A stretch of 64,000 nucleotides of DNA. Source: an uncultured Prevotella sp. (GTDB taxonomy: Bacteria; Bacteroidota; Bacteroidia; Bacteroidales; Bacteroidaceae). Every line of letters begins with the position of its first letter. Within the stretch, counting starts at the first letter, position 1. Shown piece by piece: positions 10,035 through 19,255 of the stretch. The notes below the pieces were generated by a model. That model saw nothing but the letters and a program-made list of their open reading frames with translations, ran no database searches and was not told where the DNA came from. The translations under genes and the position numbers were made by a program. Location of the stretch: assembly GCA_946404405.1 (NCBI GenBank), contig CAMJDL010000004.1:1-64000 (forward strand), given 5' to 3'.

Positions 10035-10652
10035 ATGAAGAAGATACGGATAATGAATATGCTGCTCGGGGGCCTGCTGGTCCTCGGCAGCCTTACCGCT
10101 TGCGGTGGTGACGACAGCACAGATACCCCCCCAACACCACCCGCAAAGGTGGCAACGAGTGTGAAGGTAGATTATAGTGCTACTGTTTCGCAGCAGCTGC
10201 TCGACGTAGCAACGGTCACCGTGCGCTATATCGGTGAGAATGGTCAGGTGGCACAGGAGCAGATGTCGTCCACCACCTGGACGAAGCGTGTCAACATCCC
10301 ATTGCCAGCCAAGGCAGGCCTGAACATCCAGCCCACACTGAAGGGTAGTGTGGCTGATGGGGAGTACACCCTCAGCGCCAAAGGTCAGGTGGCCTACAGC
10401 TGGCTTGACCAGGATGGTCAGCAGCTCAACGCAGGAGCAACGGAGAAGACACCCGATATGGAGGCAGTGTTCTATGCCGACGGTCTCGGACAGTATCTTG
10501 GTGCCATCACCGCCAACTGTCAGCTGGCTCGTGCCTTCGCCAAGGACTATTCTGTCAGCGAAACCACTGTCGCCTGGGGCGGCAATGCGGGTGACGACAG
10601 CACGCAGGGCACTGGCATTTCGAACGAAGGTGCCACAGGTGACAACCGATAG
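10035..10652 (+). CDS. Small lipoprotein paired with BspA-like protein, copy 2
   Basis: The 205-aa lipoprotein differs from copy 1 at only a few residues (for example KIRIMN for KIQMMN, and LARAF for LVRAF). It has the same lipobox LTAC, the same acidic GGDDSTD stretch and the same seven-C tract (10136-10142). It sits 6 bp after LRR copy 2 and 21 bp before LRR copy 3, with intergenic sequence identical to that before copy 2. From the ACGGAGAAGACAC block onward its sequence agrees with copy 3 rather than copy 1, so the three copies look recombined. Function is unknown; surface exposure is inferred from the acidic export signal. Confidence 0.88.
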   Translation: MKKIRIMNMLLGGLLVLGSLTACGGDDSTDTPPTPPAKVATSVKVDYSATVSQQLLDVATVTVRYIGENGQVAQEQMSSTTWTKRVNIPLPAKAGLNIQPTLKGSVADGEYTLSAKGQVAYSWLDQDGQQLNAGATEKTPDMEAVFYADGLGQYLGAITANCQLARAFAKDYSVSETTVAWGGNAGDDSTQGTGISNEGATGDNR

Positions 10653-10673
10653 CGCAAATAAATAACTATATAA

Positions 10674-13600
10674 ATGAAAAAACTGAGATTTCTATTGGCC
10701 CTCTGGCTGGCGATAGCAGCTACGGGCGTGTGGGCTGAAGAAAACCCTGAAACAGTGGCCGACAACATCCCTGCCGATGAACTAGTGCAGATGAGCGACG
10801 GCCGGACCATGAAAGCGATGCAAGTGCCCCGGCGCGCATCAAGCGAAGACTACACCTACACTTACAAAGGTGTGAAGTACACATATATCTCGGAGAACAA
10901 CTGGAATCGCTATTTCGATACCAACATGCACACGCCTACCAGCTACGGATGGTGGGTGACTGAAGACGGCTGGTATGTCGATCCCAACGGCAACTACCTC
11001 GTGGCCGCCTCGATCGACGAGGAAAGCGTGCCCGAGAACGGTGAGGTGTATATCCTGAATGACCTGGTGGGCTACTTCACCAGTCACACCCATCTGGCCT
11101 GTGTGGCCGATCAGGGATTCACTGGCGAGTCGAAGGTGAAGCGCGTTTACTTCCAGGATGCTGATGCGCAGGCCTTTAACGCCAGCTCTCTCTTCCAGTT
11201 CTTCATCGGTCACAAGGCCTTTGCCAATGCGCCGAACCTGGAGAAGATCGACCTGATGCAGTACACCACGCGCGGCACCAACCACTGGGAGTCCATGCCC
11301 GTAACGGCTGTCAAACTGGCCTGGGGCACCATGCTCGACGGCTCGCCCAACGCCATGATCCGCGTGGCCACCTCGACACTCGACGACTACCGCAACAGCA
11401 GTGTGTGGGCCAAGCACATAGACCGCATCATCAGCTACGAGCCTTCGGGTTACGAGATCAAGGAATACGGCGCCCGCTACAAGTGTATGCTGGCAGAGGA
11501 CGGCAAGACCTATCTGACCAACGACGGTGCACAGCGCTCGGAAGTGATGCAACAGCTGCGCCTGTGGAATGCCGACTACCAAAGTCTTAATGCGACTTCG
11601 CTGCTGGCACCTGCCGACAACGGCGCTACCATATATTACACCACCATCGAAGGAGCCGATGCCGACTATCTGAAGAGCCACGACGGCGTGCTGAAAGTAT
11701 ATAATGACATAGGTTCATACTATAACTACAAGAACATTGCCATCCGGCGTGGTGCCTTTGCCAACTGCGAAGACCTGAAGGCCGTGGAGTTCTGGCAGAC
11801 CAACGGCCGCAGCGGCAATTCGTACAGCGACCTGAAGGTGGTGATCGAGAACGGTGCCTTCCGCGGCTGTAAAAACCTGAAGGAAATCCGTTTGTTCTAC
11901 TTCGTGGAGGACGGCGATGATCGCTGGGAGGTGCTCGGGCCTGAGAACGTAATCCCTGGTCCCGACATCTTCGGAATCGACGAACAATACGAGGACATTC
12001 TTGAAGGGAAAGCAGAAGCCACATCGCCGGTCATCATCGTTTCACCTGACCGTTACCTCGACTTCTGCGAAGACCCCAACTGGATACCCTACCTAGACCT
12101 GCTGCGGCCTGCCGACTACGTGCCTTCCACTAAAAAAGACATCTTGAAAGACGGCATCACCTACGCCTTTGCTGCCACATCGGCCGGCGCTCATCTCACC
12201 GATCAGGTGGTGATGCAGGGGCTGTCGTGGTGGAATGTGCCCCTTATCCTGGCTGAGATAGCCGTCATGGTTGCCACCTCAGGCGGTAGTAGCGGAGCCT
12301 CCGAAGCAGGCGGTGAAGCCTTGAAGGTGGAACTGGCAGAAACCACCAAGACGTTGACTGAAGTAACGGCACTTAAGACCTCGATAAGATCCTCTTATGG
12401 CGAGACGCTAAAAAGGGTGTTAGTACGATTGTGCGGTAAAGACCTTGAAAGGTGGACTACTGCCGGCACGAAAAGAATCTACAGCGAAGTGACTGAACAA
12501 CTTGCGGAAAAAGGATACACGTTTCTTGGCACTTTTCTCTCTACGAGCGAATATCTGGCTCTCAGCAAAGGTCAGATCAATGAGCTGGCCTCACTCGTGC
12601 TTCAGCTGTGCAATGATCTGATTCCCAACATTGTCGCTCATCAAACCGTCTTGAAAGAGATGGTGAAGGGCTCCATCATTGAAAAACTCCAGTCAACAAT
12701 CTTCAAAGATGCATTTCTGAAAGCTGCGGGCAAGAATCTCATGAAAACGACTGCCATGAATTCGGCAATCGCTGCCGGAGTCAATGGCAGCTTCCAGGCT
12801 TTCTGTGCACTCGGCGACCAAGTGAGTCCGGGTAAGTTCCGTGATGGTATGCGTGCCAACATCGCATCCAACATGACACAAGTCGGCATGGTGGGCGGTA
12901 CCTTAATCACCACACCATCGAAAGAACTGATCTATCATACTTGTATCAAAGCCGTTGATGACGACGTGAAGACTGCCATCATCAGGTACAGCCCCGACAG
13001 CGATACACGCTTGGTGGGCTTTGGCAGCCGGGCCTTCCAGAACAAGAAAAATCTGGAGAGCGTCGTCTTCATGGAGAACGATGATGTGCACAGTCATAAC
13101 ATGAGCATCGGTACTATTGCCATTCCTGACTCAGCCTTCGTGGGCTGCACCGGACTGAGCACCTTCGACCTGCGTCTGAGGACCAAGGAGAACGGCACCC
13201 GTGCACTGGGCCCGGAAAACTTTATCCTCTGTGGCGACAGCGTCTTTGCCGGACTCGACTCCACAAAGCTGTGTATCATCATTGCCGAAGAGCGCAAGGA
13301 AGACTTCCTGGCTGACAAACAGTGGGCGAAGTATAAGCGTTTCTTTGAATACGAGCCCATCGAAGAAACCGTCTGTCAAGATGACTTTGGCGTGCACTAT
13401 GCATACACCTATTCCGGAGGCGTACAGCTGGTAGAGAAGGTGGGTGGCCACAAGGTGGAACATCTGATAGCTGTGGGCGACAACGTTTCTGAGGTCAGTA
13501 AATGTGGAGGCGAGTTGGCACTGTTTAATGATGTGGGTATCTGGAACAACTACAAGCTGGACGGCGTCAAGAGGGATGCCTACCGTGGTCACGGAGAAGT

Positions 13601-16600
13601 GACGAGCGTGACGTTCTGGGACGTTCAGGGACTCGGCCCCTTCGGCAAAACTTATCTCGACTTTGACATTACCTTGCAAGAAGGCGCTTTTGCCAGCAAC
13701 TACCAGCTGAGAGACTTCAACCTGATTTACTTGCGCACAGAGGGTAAGGGAGAGGCTGAATTATTCAATCCGGGTTCGTGGGAGTTTGGCAAGAACTATG
13801 CCCAACCCCTGAGACCAGAGCAAATCAAATTGGGCAACTACGTGTTTGCGGATTGTCCTAATGTCCGCTTCAAGATGCAGCCCCAGCAGGTGGCCTGGTT
13901 CGAGGCTGACTCTACATGGGCTGTCTATAAGGATCATTTTTTGCCCTGTTTCATTATTCCTGGCGACCAGGCGGTGAGAAAGGTGCTGAAAGACCTGTGC
14001 TTCACTTCTAGTGCCGCTTTTATCTCCAAGAAATGGTCGGATCTCATTGATATAAGTCGACTGGAGGACAAAGGCTTCGAATGGCTCGACGACAGATTCT
14101 CCAGAAACACCGACATCCAGCAGTTCCCGGAATTCAAATGGTTTGAAACAGCTGGCCTCGACTATGTAGGCGGCTCGTGGTTCGTGGCCTGTAAGAACCT
14201 GACAGCCATCGAACTGCCTTCTACCATCAAGAGCATCGGCGGCTATGCCTTCCAGGATTGTGACCTGCGCGAGATAGAAATCCCTGTTGCCGTGGAGCAG
14301 ATAAAGGAATATGCCTTTGCAAACAACCTTCACATGAAGACCGTGCGCTGTCTGGGCAGTGAGCCCGCCACACTCGGAAAGGATGCTTTCGGATATACCA
14401 AAATTGAACTCGTGAACGACGTGCCTGTAGCGCATTTGGCACTTCCTGAAGGCTTTAAGATCTATGTGCCTGCCGAGGCTGTGGATGCCTACAAGGAGAA
14501 ATGGTCCGACTATAAGGACTACATCGTGGCCGACACGCGACAGGCAGCCTTCCCCAAGGTGGTGACCACCACTGCCCCGGGACAGCTCGCGCAGAAGCTC
14601 GGTCTGGAGACCGTGATGGACGGCAACTATCTGGTGAACCTGAAGGGAGCCTACTATAACATCGACTCGCTCACCGTGAGCGGTCCGCTCAATGGTCTCG
14701 ACATCGGCGTGCTGCGCTTCCTGGGCGGTGCTGACGTCAACAATAGCGACCCCACCTGTGGTCAGCTGCGCTACCTGAATCTCTACAATGCCGAACTGAA
14801 ACGGGACATGACGTACCCCTTCCAGTGTCACGGATTCAACAACTACCTGGATAAAGATAATGAAACGGGCAGTTTCATGTTCTACTATTGCGACAAGTTG
14901 GAGACCGTCATCCTGCCGCGTTCGGCCACTTACATACAGGAGAGCTGCTTTGAGCACGCCACCAATCTGAAGAAACTGGTGGTGAGCGATGATACGCGTG
15001 GCTACGACGATGAGATAACCCGCTATGTACACGGTCTCTCGGAACTGGTATTCCTCACGCGACAGAGTGCCAAGAGTGATGCCCTTGGCGGGCTGATGAA
15101 CTACGACTCATGGGAGACGCCCATCGAGGCAGTCTTCGTGCCCAACTCACAAATCGGTGACTACGTCAACGAACCGGCCATCACTCAATACACCAGCAAT
15201 ATCGTCGCCCCGTTCAAGGATGATGCTGTCCTCCGTGCTTTTGCCGCCAAGGGGCATTTCTTCCCCTCAGAGTATTTCCAGCTGAGCAGCATCGACGGTA
15301 TCCTCGAAGGCAGCAATGTACAGACCTTCGACGAGTTGAGTTCCTTCAACAAACTCACTTCGCTTGGAGCTGCGCTTGCCGGTTGCGACAAGTTGCGCCG
15401 CACGGTGCTGCCCGACTCGTTGCGAGAGATGGGCTATGACGCCTTCCGCGGATGTGCCAGCCTGGACAGCATCTATGTCTATTGTGACAGTGTACCGACA
15501 ATGGAACAGGGTGCGCTGCGCGACCTGCCGGCATCGTTCAAGATTTTCGTGCCAAAGACCCTGGCCAAACGCTATCGTGCCGAGTGGGCTGAATATGCCG
15601 ACCATATCGTGGGCAGTGCCAACCAGTATAAAAGCGATCTCATCGAGATTACCACCACCGGATATGGTCAGGTGGCTGAGAAACTGGGGCTGCGCACAGA
15701 GCGGGTCCTCTATAGCAATGGTCAGACAAAGTATGTGCGTGGTGTCTTCGGAGATATTAACACCATCAGACGGCTGAAAGTCAGCGGTCCCATCTCGGGC
15801 GAGGATTTCGCAGTGCTACGTTTCCTGGCTGGCTACAGCGAATGGAAAGACGCACGTAACTGCGCTGCTAAACTGGAATATCTTGATTTGTACGACGCAC
15901 AGGTGGTGAAGAGCGATGCTATCTTCGCTGAAGACCGATGGTTTGCCACCGACGACAAGGTGAAGGAAGACAATGTGCTGCCGCCGTTTGCCATGCGTCG
16001 CGCCTACGCCCTGAAGACGATCATCCTGCCAAAGACGCTCAAGAAGATCGACACCCGCTCGCTCATGGAGTGTCTGGCACTGGAGACGGTCGTTGTCGGC
16101 GACGACATTGAGACAATCAACTGGAGTGCCTTCGATGACGACGCTGCACTTACGCGCATGTACATCCTTGCTACAAAGAAGCCGAAGATGGATGCCGACA
16201 ACTGGTTCTGGCGCAATATGTGCAATAACTATAACCCGACGTTCGATGCCTTCTATGTGCGCCCGAGTATCTACAAAGACTACATCGGCGATAGTGACTA
16301 CGTAGGCTCATCATGGCAGCGCACCAACAACATCTCTACTGGTATCTTCAAAGATGACGACTCGTTTGGAGCCTTTGCATCACATGCCGCAGCTACCGAG
16401 GACGACCTGGTAAGCGTTACCAATGTCGACGGATGGTTCCGCGATTATAAGGACATCACCGACCTCTCACTGCTGCGCTACACACAGGTAGACTCGCTGA
16501 AAGCTGCCGATTTGCAGCCGCTGACCAAATTGGAGCGGATTGCCATGCCGTTGCCATTGAGAAGCCTCGATGACAATAGCTTCAGCAATGCTACGAATCT

Positions 16601-17447
16601 GCACTGGGTCGATTTCATGATGTGCGAAAACACGGATTTGATGTCACAGCTGCAGAACGGCGGCTTGCGCAAGAAGGGACTCACAGAGAACATACTGTGT
16701 TTTATGCCGAAACTTTACGGACAGACTGACGAGGTGAACGTGGTGATAGGCGACACCACCGGCGTGATGAACTGTGCTAACTACAAGCTGATAGACGGTA
16801 TAGACTACGACGTGCCTTACAAGTTCAACGCCGCAAAGGTGGAGAACACCCGCACGCTGGCCAAGAGTGCCGTGCCTTACACCATCTGTCTGCCTTACAG
16901 CATGCAGATTCCTGCTAATGCGAAGGCCTACGAGATGTCGGGTCGCAGCGACAACGAGCTGATCTTCACCCAGACAACGGAGACGCTTGAGGCGCTGCAG
17001 CCTTATCTCATCTGGGCAGACCAGAGTGATGCATCGCTGAATGCAGGTGCGGCTGAGATTCCTGCCAGCGGCGGTATGACCTTCGGCAAGCAGCACGATG
17101 CTCCGGGCTATTCGATGCGCGGCACCCTCTACGGCATCGGCAATGCCGAGGCTGCCGAACTGGGCGCCTATACCCTGCAGCAGGACGGCAAGTGGCATCC
17201 CGTGATGTCTGACAGTGACGAGCACCGTGCCGCCCGCATCCTGCCTTTCCGTGCCTATCTGTTGCAGAACCGTGGCGCAGGTGCCCGTGCCATCGGCATG
17301 ACACTGGAAGACGCGACGGGCATCGAGCAGCTGCGCACCATCGACAGCGACGGCACAGAGCGCGTCTACGACCTGAACGGCCGTCAGATCTCAGCGCCTG
17401 CGAAGGGAATAAACATCATCAATGGTAAAAAGGTTATTAACAGATAA
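10674..17447 (+). CDS. Giant BspA-like LRR surface protein, copy 3 (2257 aa)
   Basis: The layout matches copy 2: signal peptide (MKKLRFLLALWLAIAA...WAEE), N-terminal LRR block, central non-LRR segment (residues about 517-714), a second LRR region with two large duplicated modules, and the C-terminal domain ending in INGKKVINR. The central segment here is a Lys/Glu/Leu-rich, probably helical stretch (for example TTKTLTEVTALKTSIRSS) with no visible similarity to the copy 2 segment. The borders are conserved: SWWNVPLILAE before it, and GKFRDGMRAN then TPSKELIYH after it. Most of the rest aligns with copy 2 without large gaps. The 3' end runs 6 bp before the third lipoprotein gene. Confidence 0.92.
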   Translation: MKKLRFLLALWLAIAATGVWAEENPETVADNIPADELVQMSDGRTMKAMQVPRRASSEDYTYTYKGVKYTYISENNWNRYFDTNMHTPTSYGWWVTEDGWYVDPNGNYLVAASIDEESVPENGEVYILNDLVGYFTSHTHLACVADQGFTGESKVKRVYFQDADAQAFNASSLFQFFIGHKAFANAPNLEKIDLMQYTTRGTNHWESMPVTAVKLAWGTMLDGSPNAMIRVATSTLDDYRNSSVWAKHIDRIISYEPSGYEIKEYGARYKCMLAEDGKTYLTNDGAQRSEVMQQLRLWNADYQSLNATSLLAPADNGATIYYTTIEGADADYLKSHDGVLKVYNDIGSYYNYKNIAIRRGAFANCEDLKAVEFWQTNGRSGNSYSDLKVVIENGAFRGCKNLKEIRLFYFVEDGDDRWEVLGPENVIPGPDIFGIDEQYEDILEGKAEATSPVIIVSPDRYLDFCEDPNWIPYLDLLRPADYVPSTKKDILKDGITYAFAATSAGAHLTDQVVMQGLSWWNVPLILAEIAVMVATSGGSSGASEAGGEALKVELAETTKTLTEVTALKTSIRSSYGETLKRVLVRLCGKDLERWTTAGTKRIYSEVTEQLAEKGYTFLGTFLSTSEYLALSKGQINELASLVLQLCNDLIPNIVAHQTVLKEMVKGSIIEKLQSTIFKDAFLKAAGKNLMKTTAMNSAIAAGVNGSFQAFCALGDQVSPGKFRDGMRANIASNMTQVGMVGGTLITTPSKELIYHTCIKAVDDDVKTAIIRYSPDSDTRLVGFGSRAFQNKKNLESVVFMENDDVHSHNMSIGTIAIPDSAFVGCTGLSTFDLRLRTKENGTRALGPENFILCGDSVFAGLDSTKLCIIIAEERKEDFLADKQWAKYKRFFEYEPIEETVCQDDFGVHYAYTYSGGVQLVEKVGGHKVEHLIAVGDNVSEVSKCGGELALFNDVGIWNNYKLDGVKRDAYRGHGEVTSVTFWDVQGLGPFGKTYLDFDITLQEGAFASNYQLRDFNLIYLRTEGKGEAELFNPGSWEFGKNYAQPLRPEQIKLGNYVFADCPNVRFKMQPQQVAWFEADSTWAVYKDHFLPCFIIPGDQAVRKVLKDLCFTSSAAFISKKWSDLIDISRLEDKGFEWLDDRFSRNTDIQQFPEFKWFETAGLDYVGGSWFVACKNLTAIELPSTIKSIGGYAFQDCDLREIEIPVAVEQIKEYAFANNLHMKTVRCLGSEPATLGKDAFGYTKIELVNDVPVAHLALPEGFKIYVPAEAVDAYKEKWSDYKDYIVADTRQAAFPKVVTTTAPGQLAQKLGLETVMDGNYLVNLKGAYYNIDSLTVSGPLNGLDIGVLRFLGGADVNNSDPTCGQLRYLNLYNAELKRDMTYPFQCHGFNNYLDKDNETGSFMFYYCDKLETVILPRSATYIQESCFEHATNLKKLVVSDDTRGYDDEITRYVHGLSELVFLTRQSAKSDALGGLMNYDSWETPIEAVFVPNSQIGDYVNEPAITQYTSNIVAPFKDDAVLRAFAAKGHFFPSEYFQLSSIDGILEGSNVQTFDELSSFNKLTSLGAALAGCDKLRRTVLPDSLREMGYDAFRGCASLDSIYVYCDSVPTMEQGALRDLPASFKIFVPKTLAKRYRAEWAEYADHIVGSANQYKSDLIEITTTGYGQVAEKLGLRTERVLYSNGQTKYVRGVFGDINTIRRLKVSGPISGEDFAVLRFLAGYSEWKDARNCAAKLEYLDLYDAQVVKSDAIFAEDRWFATDDKVKEDNVLPPFAMRRAYALKTIILPKTLKKIDTRSLMECLALETVVVGDDIETINWSAFDDDAALTRMYILATKKPKMDADNWFWRNMCNNYNPTFDAFYVRPSIYKDYIGDSDYVGSSWQRTNNISTGIFKDDDSFGAFASHAAATEDDLVSVTNVDGWFRDYKDITDLSLLRYTQVDSLKAADLQPLTKLERIAMPLPLRSLDDNSFSNATNLHWVDFMMCENTDLMSQLQNGGLRKKGLTENILCFMPKLYGQTDEVNVVIGDTTGVMNCANYKLIDGIDYDVPYKFNAAKVENTRTLAKSAVPYTICLPYSMQIPANAKAYEMSGRSDNELIFTQTTETLEALQPYLIWADQSDASLNAGAAEIPASGGMTFGKQHDAPGYSMRGTLYGIGNAEAAELGAYTLQQDGKWHPVMSDSDEHRAARILPFRAYLLQNRGAGARAIGMTLEDATGIEQLRTIDSDGTERVYDLNGRQISAPAKGINIINGKKVINR

Positions 17448-17453
17448 ACGACA

Positions 17454-18071
17454 ATGAAGAAGATACAGATGATGAATATGCTGCTCGGGGGCCTGCTGGT
17501 CCTCGGCAGCCTTACCGCTTGCGGTGGTGACGACAGCACAGATACCCCCCCAACACCACCCGCAAAGGTGGCAACGAGTGTGAAGGTAGATTATAGTGCT
17601 ACTGTTTCGCAGCAGCTGCTCGACGTAGCAACGGTCACCGTGCGCTATATCGGTGAGAATGGTCAGGTGGCACAGGAGCAGATGTCGTCCACCACCTGGA
17701 CGAAGCGTGTCAACATCCCATTGCCAGCCAAGGCAGGCCTGAACATCCAGCCCACACTGAAGGGTAGTGTGGCTGATGGGGAGTACACCCTCAGCGCCAA
17801 AGGTCAGGTGGCCTACAGCTGGCTTGACCAGGATGGTCAGCAGCTCAACGCAGGAGCAACGGAGAAGACACCCGATATGGAGGCAGTGTTCTATGCCGAC
17901 GGTCTCGGACAGTATCTTGGTGCCATCACCGCCAACTGTCAGCTGGCTCGTGCCTTCGCCAAGGACTATTCTGTCAGCGACGCCACCATCACCTGGGGTG
18001 GCAATGCGGGTGACGACAGCACGCAGGGTACCGGCATCTCGAACGAAGGTGCCACTGAGGACAACCGATAG
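17454..18071 (+). CDS. Small lipoprotein paired with BspA-like protein, copy 3
   Basis: This is the third 205-aa copy, again with lipobox LTAC, acidic GGDDSTD and a seven-C tract (17545-17551). It differs from the others mainly at the end (SVSDATITWGG, GATEDNR). In place of another LRR gene, a 7-bp repeat array (GATGTAA/GATGGAA units) and two larger lipoprotein genes follow. Function is unknown. Near-identity at DNA level with the other two copies, against much more divergent LRR partners, suggests homogenisation by gene conversion or selection for an interchangeable partner. Confidence 0.88.
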   Translation: MKKIQMMNMLLGGLLVLGSLTACGGDDSTDTPPTPPAKVATSVKVDYSATVSQQLLDVATVTVRYIGENGQVAQEQMSSTTWTKRVNIPLPAKAGLNIQPTLKGSVADGEYTLSAKGQVAYSWLDQDGQQLNAGATEKTPDMEAVFYADGLGQYLGAITANCQLARAFAKDYSVSDATITWGGNAGDDSTQGTGISNEGATEDNR

Positions 18072-18145
18072 GGTGATGGATGATGTAAGATGGATGATGG
18101 AAGATGGGAGATGTAAGAGGTAAGAAGCGAGATGGAAGATGGAAG
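18072..18145. repeat. 7-bp repeat array (GATGTAA/GATGGAA type)
   Basis: The stretch after the third small lipoprotein is built of degenerate 7-bp units such as GATGTAA, GATGGAA and GATGGGA. It runs into the 5' end of the BMP-like gene, so the apparent N terminus of that protein is repeat-encoded. The same unit type recurs at 19253-19280 and 21588-21650. Confidence 0.75.
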
Positions 18146-19255
18146 ATGGGGCTGTGCACTGCACTGTTCGTTATCCATTGTTTACTCTTCACTTCCTGCA
18201 CCAAGGAGGGCGACACAATCTACAAGCCCACACCTGGCGAGGAACAACCCGCCACGACACCGCTGGTGACGGTGATCTATGGTCCCAACAGTTTGGGCGA
18301 CCGCTCGTACTGCGACCTGATATATAAGGGCGTGGAGGCTGCCGCCAAGCAGTATGGCGTGCGTACCCTGCAGCTGGCTCCCGAGAGCGAGGCGCAGGGG
18401 CTGCTCTATCTGGAGACGATGTTCAGCCAGATGGAGAAGGCCACCGACACCGTCAGACGATTGTTTATCACGCCCAGTCCCGTGTATGATGCCTTCATCC
18501 GTAAGAACAACAATCGACTGGAGAAGAATCCCTATGCCGACCTGCTGTATATGGAGACTTCCACACCGCTGGAAGGTAAGGGTTCTACCTTCTATATCGA
18601 CTACTACGGCGCCATGTATATGGGCGGCTGTATGGCACACTATGGCGTCTCTGATTTGCTCACCGTGTTGTTGGCCAATCCATATACGCAGACCGTTCAA
18701 GAGGCAGGCGAGGGATTCATAGCAGGCTATAACGACTCACGCCACTGGAACGATCAGTATCCTGTTCAACTGCATGTGCGCTATCTAAGTGACGAGCCCG
18801 TGGGCGGTTTTACGATGGCCGACACCACTGCCATGCGCATTTATCAAGAGGAAAAACATTACTTCAGTGAGGAAAAAGATAATAATGTAACTTTCGTCCC
18901 GATATGCGGAGGAGCCATGCACGCCATCTTCCGTGCTTTGCACACTAATTCACTTCTCTACGACTACGACTGTTACGTAGGCATTGATGGCGACATGTGC
19001 TACGACAACGAGTTCTGTCTCTTCTCGGTTGTAAAGCATATCGACAAGGTGATGGTTGATTATATTGGACTATGGCTCAAGGAATCGATGCCTAAGCACC
19101 AGACACTGGGGCTTGCTGACGGGGCTACTGGCACCATCAGGGAGGGATACCAATATGCCGGTGCTAATGGATATGAGTATTTCGAAAAGCGGGTTGATTT
19201 GGACAGTCTGCGCCAAGTAGCTATCAGAAAGGAGGTGGAGCGATATGAGAAGTAA
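18104..19255 (+). CDS. BMP/PnrA-like substrate-binding lipoprotein
   Basis: The mature part starts with a type 1 periplasmic-binding fold of the BMP/Med/PnrA kind: VTVIYGPNSLGDRSYCDLIY followed by KGVEAAAKQYGV, later MGGCMAHYG and VGIDGDMC. Family members bind nucleosides or other small ligands, usually for an ABC importer, but no permease genes are nearby. The lipobox is LLFTSC. The first 14 codons from the ATG at 18104 are read from a 7-bp repeat array (GDVRGKKRDGRWK), so the in-frame ATG at 18146 (MGLCTALFVIHCLLFTSC) is the more natural start. The 3' end overlaps the next gene by 11 nt, which argues for coupled expression. A sensory or scavenging role at the cell surface is inference. Confidence 0.72.
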   Translation: MGDVRGKKRDGRWKMGLCTALFVIHCLLFTSCTKEGDTIYKPTPGEEQPATTPLVTVIYGPNSLGDRSYCDLIYKGVEAAAKQYGVRTLQLAPESEAQGLLYLETMFSQMEKATDTVRRLFITPSPVYDAFIRKNNNRLEKNPYADLLYMETSTPLEGKGSTFYIDYYGAMYMGGCMAHYGVSDLLTVLLANPYTQTVQEAGEGFIAGYNDSRHWNDQYPVQLHVRYLSDEPVGGFTMADTTAMRIYQEEKHYFSEEKDNNVTFVPICGGAMHAIFRALHTNSLLYDYDCYVGIDGDMCYDNEFCLFSVVKHIDKVMVDYIGLWLKESMPKHQTLGLADGATGTIREGYQYAGANGYEYFEKRVDLDSLRQVAIRKEVERYEK

